DNA from: an uncultured Eubacteriales bacterium
GTDB lineage: Bacteria; Bacillota; Clostridia; Oscillospirales; CAG-272
NCBI GenBank assembly: GCA_934477985.1
Contig: CAKSOR010000004.1
Location: 1 to 18,239 of the forward strand
Length of the DNA: 18,239 nucleotides
Direction of reading: 5' to 3'
Part shown: positions 14,405 through 18,239 of the stretch, piece after piece
Position numbering within the stretch: position 1 is the first letter of the stretch
Layout: every line of letters begins with the position of its first letter
Position numbers and translations under genes: made by a program
Notes under the pieces: model-generated
Told to the model about the DNA's origin: nothing
Databases searched by the model: none
Seen by the model: only the letters and a program-made list of their open reading frames with translations

Positions 14405-14447
14405 ATCTGACTCCTTTCGGACCTTTTGTCACCTGAAATTTGAATTT

Positions 14448-14466
14448 TGCTATTTAAATTATAGCA
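14448..14466. promoter_or_regulatory. Inverted repeat over the AraC promoter, candidate operator
   Basis: TGCTAT, seven bases, then ATAGCA form a 6-bp dyad covering the -10 box of the AraC gene's promoter and part of the -35 region of the opposite promoter. It could be a regulator site, but AT-rich DNA gives such dyads by chance, so confidence is modest. Confidence 0.35.
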
Positions 14467-14481
14467 TATTTCGTGTATAAT
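14453..14481 (+). promoter_or_regulatory. Promoter of the sugar-binding lipoprotein gene
   Basis: TTTAAA (14453-14458), a 17-base spacer, then a perfect TATAAT (14476-14481) on the plus strand. Start near 14488 gives a leader of about 36 bases before the ATG at 14524. The weak -35 fits a promoter needing an activator. Confidence 0.6.
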
Positions 14482-14486
14482 ATCAA
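14458..14486 (-). promoter_or_regulatory. Promoter of the AraC-family regulator gene
   Basis: On the minus strand there is TTGATA (14481-14486), a 17-base spacer, then TATAAT (14458-14463). Start is near 14451, about 46 bases before the GTG at 14404. It lies almost exactly on top of the opposing plus-strand promoter. Confidence 0.8.
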
Positions 14487-14523
14487 GTACCAATTAAAAA
14501 TTTTCTGAAAAGAGGTAATTTCA

Positions 14524-15966
14524 ATGAAATCAAAACAGCTGATCTCGCTTTTTCTGCTCGCGTCGCTGATTGTCTCAGCTTCAGCGTGCGGCTCTGACTC
14601 TCCTGACGTCAAGGACACAACCGTCACAACCGCCGAGGAGACCACCGCGAAGCCCGAATATGAGTTCCCGGCGCTCGACTGCGGCGGCGACACCTTCACG
14701 ATCCTGAATGTCGGCAAAACCTGGAACATGTACACCTACCTCGACCTCGAGAGCCAGACCGGCGACTCGCTTGACGACGCCGTCTATGAGCGTGACCGCA
14801 ATATCGAGGACATCTTCAAGGTAAAGCTCGATGTGCGCGAGGAGCTTATCGACGAGCTCGCAAACCTCGTCCGCACATCGGTTATGGCTGGCGATCAGGC
14901 TTATGACGCGGCTTACATAAAGGGCGAGCACATCGGCGGAGTCATCACCGACGGCTGCCTTCTCGACCTCACGAAGGTCGATGGGCTGAACCTCGACAAG
15001 CCCTGGTGGAATCAGAATGTGCTGAGCTCCTGCGCGCTCGGCAGTGACGGAGCGGTATATTTCGCGATAAGCGACCTCTCGCTGACCGCATTTGACCTCA
15101 CCTGGTGTCTTATGTTCAACGAGTCGATGATGGAGGACATGAACCTCGATAAGCCCTACGACCTTGTACGCGACGGCAAATGGACGCTCGACAGGCTGCA
15201 CGAGTACACGGCAAAGGGCGCGAACCTCAACGGCGACGAGAGCTTCGCGTTCAACGCGAACGGAAAGTGCGATTACGGCTTCACATCCTACAACAATGTG
15301 GTCGCGATGGCGCTGGTCGGCGCGGGCTGCCACCTGACCGAGAACGGCAAGGATGGAGTGCCGTCCCTCTCGGTCGAGAACGACCGCTTCTATGAGTTCT
15401 GCGACAAATTCGCGTCGCTCACCAAGACCGAGGGCGAGTACATCGAGGCGAACAGCGACGATATGCACTATGAGAAGATCTTCAAAGCCGGACGCGCGCT
15501 CTTTGTCGGCGCGGAGATCAAGGCGTCGTCTGTCTTCCGCGATTTCGACGACCAGTTCGGCATCCTTCCGTCGCCCAAGCTCGACGAGAATCAGGCTGAG
15601 TACAGCTCGTGGATCAACTTCTTAGTGCCGCTCTTCGCGATTCCGGCTGACTGCAAGGATCCCGGACGCGCAGGAATCATCATCGACGCGATGTCCTATC
15701 TCAGCACAAAGGATGTCCTGCCGATCTACTACAACGTGACCGTGTCGCAGAAGGGACTGCGCAACGAGGATTCGATAGAGATGCTCGGAATAATCCGCGA
15801 CGCGAGATATTTTGAGCCGAGTCTGGTCTATGGCTGGACAACGAGCTTCTTCAGCTCGCTGCGCGGACAGCTCGTATCGGGGGATGGAAATGTCGCGTCG
15901 CTTATCGCTTCGAACAAAGATAAGATAAACGAGAGCATCGCTTCTACGATGGAACTCGTGAAGTAG
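14524..15966 (+). CDS. ABC-type sugar-binding lipoprotein
   Basis: This 480-residue protein begins with a lipoprotein signal peptide (MKSKQLISLFLLASLIVSASAC). Cys22 would be lipidated; the box is ASAC, acceptable though not classical. A short Thr/Glu-rich linker follows, then a solute-binding fold of the extracellular family-1 type (VYERDRNIEDIFKVKLD, GDQAYDAAYIKGEHIGG, GILPSPKLDENQAEYSSWIN). It should sit outside the membrane and deliver oligosaccharide to an ABC importer. No permease or ATPase genes are in the window, so it must share or recruit a transporter coded elsewhere. An AGAGG site lies eight bases before the ATG. A GH10 gene follows on the same strand 115 bases on, suggesting xylo-oligosaccharide as ligand (inference). 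Confidence 0.88.
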   Translation: MKSKQLISLFLLASLIVSASACGSDSPDVKDTTVTTAEETTAKPEYEFPALDCGGDTFTILNVGKTWNMYTYLDLESQTGDSLDDAVYERDRNIEDIFKVKLDVREELIDELANLVRTSVMAGDQAYDAAYIKGEHIGGVITDGCLLDLTKVDGLNLDKPWWNQNVLSSCALGSDGAVYFAISDLSLTAFDLTWCLMFNESMMEDMNLDKPYDLVRDGKWTLDRLHEYTAKGANLNGDESFAFNANGKCDYGFTSYNNVVAMALVGAGCHLTENGKDGVPSLSVENDRFYEFCDKFASLTKTEGEYIEANSDDMHYEKIFKAGRALFVGAEIKASSVFRDFDDQFGILPSPKLDENQAEYSSWINFLVPLFAIPADCKDPGRAGIIIDAMSYLSTKDVLPIYYNVTVSQKGLRNEDSIEMLGIIRDARYFEPSLVYGWTTSFFSSLRGQLVSGDGNVASLIASNKDKINESIASTMELVK

Positions 15967-15997
15967 TTCGGAAAATCAAACCTTTTCGACCGGAAAT

Positions 15998-16013
15998 AGC
16001 CTTCCAAAAGGCT
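15998..16013 (+). terminator. Short hairpin after the lipoprotein gene
   Basis: A 6-bp stem AGCCTT/AAGGCT with a CCAA loop lies about 30 bases after the stop. No T-run follows, so it is not a standard terminator. It may protect the 3' end of the lipoprotein message and allow its level to differ from the GH10 message. Confidence 0.3.
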
Positions 16014-16030
16014 TGAAAAGGTGGTATAAT
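16002..16030 (+). promoter_or_regulatory. Possible internal promoter of the GH10 gene
   Basis: A perfect TATAAT (16025-16030) has only a weak -35 match, TTCCAA (16002-16007), 17 bases upstream. The GH10 ATG at 16082 is about 45 bases after the expected start. The -10 box overlaps the left arm of a strong inverted repeat. Confidence 0.4.
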
Positions 16031-16059
16031 ATCGGCAGGCGGCAATGTCTGCCGATATT
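16028..16059 (+). promoter_or_regulatory. 11-bp inverted repeat upstream of the GH10 gene
   Basis: AATATCGGCAG and CTGCCGATATT are perfect complements separated by ten bases. In readthrough RNA from the lipoprotein gene it would be a strong hairpin followed by TCTGTTTTC, a poor T-run. As DNA it overlaps the possible -10 box at 16025-16030. It could therefore be an attenuator, an operator, or an RNA-stabilising hairpin before the ribosome site at 16069-16075. Confidence 0.6.
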
Positions 16060-16081
16060 CTGTTTTCATGAGGTGAATACT

Positions 16082-17416
16082 ATGACAAGAGAAGAATACA
16101 TGCTGAAACCCTTCCGCGACAACGCCGACATCATCGCCGAACGCACCCGCGACGGAATCGAGAACCACCGCAAGGGCTTCGGTACGATAAAAGTAGTGAA
16201 TGAAGCCGGCGAGCCGGTCAAGGGCGCTTCGGTAAAAGTCACGCAGAAGACGCACGATTTCAAGTACGGCGCGAACATCTTCATGCTCGACGAGTTCGAG
16301 AGCGAGGAGAAGAACGCCGAGTACCGCAAGGTATTCGCCGAGAGCTTCAACTTCGCGACGCTGCCCTTCTACTGGGACACGCTCGAACCGGAGGAAGGCA
16401 AGCCGCGCTTCTCGAAGGATTCGCCGAAGGTCTACCGCCGCCCCGCGCCCGATCTCTGCCTTGAGTACTGCGAGGCGAACGGCATCACGCCGAAGGCGCA
16501 CTGTCTGCACTACGATCACTTCGAGCCCGCGTGGCTGAAGAAGTACCCGGTCGAGAAGCAGTGGAAGCTGCTCGAAAAGCGCATGCACGAGTGTGCCGGG
16601 CACTACGCCGACCGCATTCACGGCTGGGAGGTCACGAACGAGCTCTGGTGGCAGTCGGCGTCGACTCCGATGTACTTCGCGCCCGACTTCATGGAGCGGA
16701 GCTTCGCTATGGCTGAGAGATACTTCCCGGAGAACGAGCTGATCTGCAACGAAGGCGGCGAGCCCTTCCGCGGGTTCTTCCACTTCAACCGCGACAGGTA
16801 TTTCATGCAGGTCGAGCGCGCTATGCTCAAAGGCGCGCGTATCGACACAGTCGGATTCCAGTATCATGTCTGGTCTGACCCGACGAATGAGGAAAAGATC
16901 GTGGCAAAGCAGTTCGACCCGGTCAACATGTACCGCGTATTCGACACCTTCGCGACGCTCGGTAAACCCTTCCAGATGACAGAGGTGACCTTCCCCTGCT
17001 TCGACCCGTTCAGCAAGGAAGCCGAGGATCTTCAGGCTGAGGTTCTGAAGAATCTCTACACAATCTGGTTCGGTGTACCTGGCATGGAGGCGATCATCTA
17101 CTGGAATCTGGTCGATGGCTACGCCTACAACGCACAGCCGGGCGATTTCTCGAACGGTGAGAACAAGCTCGCTGGCGGACTTATGCACTTCGACGTCACG
17201 CCGAAGCCCGCGCTGAAGACCTTGCAGAAGCTCTTCAGGGAAGACTGGCACACTGAGGAGACGCTCACAACAAACGACGGCGGCGCGGCGCGGTTCAAGG
17301 GCTTCTACGGAAACTATGACATCGAGGTAACGTCTGAGGGCGGCAAAGCGAAGGCTGAGTTCCATCTCCAGAAGGTCGATGAGATACGGCACGAAATCAC
17401 TATAAAAGTAAAATAA
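16082..17416 (+). CDS. GH10 family glycoside hydrolase (endo-1,4-beta-xylanase-like)
   Basis: From the ATG at 16082 (GAGGTG seven bases upstream) the protein is 444 residues. Residues 32-64 form a beta-strand preface (FGTIKVVNEAGEPVKGASVKV). The GH10 barrel follows with AHCLHYDHFEPAW (139-151), acid/base Glu187 in WEVTNE, GFQYHVW (258-264), nucleophile Glu301 in MTEVTF and YWNLVDG (340-346). The usual motifs are WDVVNE and ITELD, so this is a divergent member. A small beta domain ends it. There is no signal peptide, so it is predicted to act in the cytoplasm on imported xylo-oligosaccharides. It follows the binding lipoprotein, and both are divergent from the AraC regulator. An alternative substrate cannot be excluded. 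Confidence 0.88.
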   Translation: MTREEYMLKPFRDNADIIAERTRDGIENHRKGFGTIKVVNEAGEPVKGASVKVTQKTHDFKYGANIFMLDEFESEEKNAEYRKVFAESFNFATLPFYWDTLEPEEGKPRFSKDSPKVYRRPAPDLCLEYCEANGITPKAHCLHYDHFEPAWLKKYPVEKQWKLLEKRMHECAGHYADRIHGWEVTNELWWQSASTPMYFAPDFMERSFAMAERYFPENELICNEGGEPFRGFFHFNRDRYFMQVERAMLKGARIDTVGFQYHVWSDPTNEEKIVAKQFDPVNMYRVFDTFATLGKPFQMTEVTFPCFDPFSKEAEDLQAEVLKNLYTIWFGVPGMEAIIYWNLVDGYAYNAQPGDFSNGENKLAGGLMHFDVTPKPALKTLQKLFREDWHTEETLTTNDGGAARFKGFYGNYDIEVTSEGGKAKAEFHLQKVDEIRHEITIKVK

Positions 17417-17424
17417 TTCAGAAT

Positions 17425-17459
17425 GCTCCCGGCAGTTCCCCGCCGGGAGCGCTTTTTTT
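17425..17459 (+). terminator. Rho-independent terminator of the GH10 gene
   Basis: A perfect 9-bp GC-rich stem GCTCCCGGC/GCCGGGAGC (17425-17433, 17442-17450) with an 8-base loop is followed by seven T (17453-17459). The T-run overlaps the stop codon of the convergent gene on the minus strand. Confidence 0.95.
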
Positions 17460-18024
17460 ATTCGCTTACCGCGTCAGCATTATAGTATTTAAGGCACTTC
17501 AGTGTCTTCCCGACAACCTCGAAGTAGACCGCGCATTTCTCTCCAGCCTCGTTCGTGTAGATTCCGAACCAGACGTCCGGGCTCGACATGGACGATACGC
17601 AATAGTCGCGATGGACTATCTCAGCCGAATCGGCTTTTTCGCGCTCCTTCGCGTACGGCGCGATCAGCGTGAACCGGTTCACGCGCACGCTGAAAAGCTC
17701 GCGGTACTTGCGCATTCCGTAGACTTCCATTCCGCGGATGACTCCGCCGACTATCGTGTATTCGTACTCGATATTCACGTACATCCAGGTGCTGTACACC
17801 ATGAACCAGATGAGCAGCGGCGTGAAGGTCAGAAGCGCCGGGAGCTTTACCGCGACCGTGAAGACAAGCGCGTACGCGAGCCCCACGATTATGTAGCCCA
17901 GCACCATCATGATCCGTCTGAGCTTGTATTTTCCCTCGACCTTCTTCGTCACCATATAGTTGACGAAGCTCGTGAACTCGTTGTCGCCCGCGTCAGCTCC
18001 CTTATGATACTTTTGCAGCTCCAT
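17458..18024 (-). CDS. Membrane protein with two helices, possibly DUF6106-like
   Basis: This 188-residue protein has a charged N-terminus, two close hydrophobic helices (about 40-60 and 62-83) and a C-terminal domain that is probably cytoplasmic (NIEYEYTIVGGVIRGMEVYGMRKYRELFSV). The EYEYxxVxGxxxxxxxxGxRKxxxL pattern recalls a family of small Clostridial membrane proteins that I tentatively call DUF6106; I cannot confirm this. The ATG follows the oxidoreductase stop after one base (TGA-G-ATG) with no clear ribosome site, so its translation is probably coupled. Its TAA overlaps the GH10 terminator's T-run. No function is proposed. Confidence 0.7.
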   Translation of the reverse strand: MELQKYHKGADAGDNEFTSFVNYMVTKKVEGKYKLRRIMMVLGYIIVGLAYALVFTVAVKLPALLTFTPLLIWFMVYSTWMYVNIEYEYTIVGGVIRGMEVYGMRKYRELFSVRVNRFTLIAPYAKEREKADSAEIVHRDYCVSSMSSPDVWFGIYTNEAGEKCAVYFEVVGKTLKCLKYYNADAVSE

Positions 18025-18025
18025 C

Positions 18026-18239
18026 TCAGAAGGTGATTATCGAGTTCTCACGGTCCGCCTTGTAAGCGTTCTCAAGCAGTCTCGTGAGATCGATGGCGTC
18101 GTCTATCGTGCAGAGCGCCGGAGAGCCGGTCTTGTTGATGCAGGCATCGACGAACTGGAGGAGCGGAATCTGTCCGCCCTGCGGAAGGGTCGGTCTGATC
18201 CAGTCGTTCGTGAAGGGAGCGAGCATTTTCGAACGCACC
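18026..18239 (-). CDS. C-terminal end of a Gfo/Idh/MocA-type oxidoreductase (5' end outside window)
   Basis: About 70 residues are visible, with the frame open to the edge of the window. The GTG near the edge is probably an internal valine. The end (PQGGQIPLLQFVDACINKTG, then CTIDDAIDLTRLLENAYKAD) fits the C-terminus of NAD(P)-dependent sugar dehydrogenases of the Gfo/Idh/MocA family, where a DAxxLTxLxExxYxS-like helix closes the protein. The catalytic and nucleotide-binding parts lie outside the window, so activity cannot be judged. It is one base upstream of the membrane protein gene. Confidence 0.65.
   Translation of the reverse strand, partial: VRSKMLAPFTNDWIRPTLPQGGQIPLLQFVDACINKTGSPALCTIDDAIDLTRLLENAYKADRENSIITF

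Noticed and set aside
14581..15468. Open frame on the minus strand opposite the binding lipoprotein
   Set aside because: Composition is typical of an antisense shadow; the plus frame has a lipoprotein signal and a solute-binding pattern.
15944..17392. Long open frame on the minus strand opposite the GH10 gene
   Set aside because: It mirrors the codon pattern of the GH10 gene, is rich in Arg, Val, Leu and Glu without any family motif, and lacks a ribosome site. The GH10 frame has catalytic motifs.
10155..17416. A classical polysaccharide utilisation locus
   Set aside because: No SusC/SusD pair and no ABC permease genes; the sugar genes are interrupted by Nif3-like, CNNM and RNA features, so only a loose association is supported.

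Overview
The window looks like chromosomal DNA from a Gram-positive anaerobe of the class Clostridia, probably an uncultured gut Oscillospirales- or Christensenellales-type bacterium. This is inferred from the strong AAAGGAG-type ribosome binding sites, consensus sigma-A promoters, TTG and GTG starts, Firmicute-typical families (DUF1836, DUF5685, flotillin with NfeD, AraC regulators, sugar-binding lipoproteins) and a GC-rich coding sequence with AT-rich promoters. No phage, transposon, integrase, CRISPR array, tRNA or rRNA was seen.

Layout. 1-702: 3' part of an AraC-family regulator. 761-3898 (minus): an envelope operon of NfeD-like protein, PspC-domain protein, flotillin and a YjdF/DUF2238-type membrane protein. 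Upstream of it, 3970-5084 (minus) is a translationally coupled pair, a zinc-ribbon membrane protein and a DUF1836 regulator. The regulator has a consensus promoter whose spacer holds a perfect 16-bp palindrome. 5257-7106 (plus): three exported or membrane proteins, the last an Asp-box (beta-propeller-like) protein, ending at a bidirectional terminator. 7144-9968 (minus): a four-gene operon of DUF5685 protein, J-domain protein with a cysteine-rich tail, small multi-spanning membrane protein and AAC(3)-family acetyltransferase.

10155-11135 (minus) is a CE2-type SGNH esterase and 11191-12468 (minus) a CNNM/CorC-type transporter. Between the transporter and the next gene lies a structured non-coding region (about 12482-12640). 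On the plus strand it folds like 6S RNA: closing stem, central bubble with a 3'-side hairpin, terminal stem-loop. Its 5' end is antisense to the transporter's ribosome binding site. 12742-14404 (minus) holds a Nif3-like protein and an AraC regulator. The regulator is divergent from 14524-17416 (plus), a sugar-binding lipoprotein followed by a GH10 glycosidase. 17458-18239 (minus) holds a small membrane protein and the C-terminus of a Gfo/Idh/MocA oxidoreductase.

How the genes may work together. The AraC regulator, binding lipoprotein, GH10 enzyme and CE2 esterase suggest capture of acetylated xylo-oligosaccharides and their breakdown inside the cell, since neither enzyme shows a signal peptide. 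The NfeD-PspC-flotillin set suggests a membrane-microdomain or envelope-stress unit. The best candidates for something not yet described are the 6S-like RNA overlapping the transporter leader, the DUF1836 palindrome-promoter, and the DUF5685/J-protein operon.
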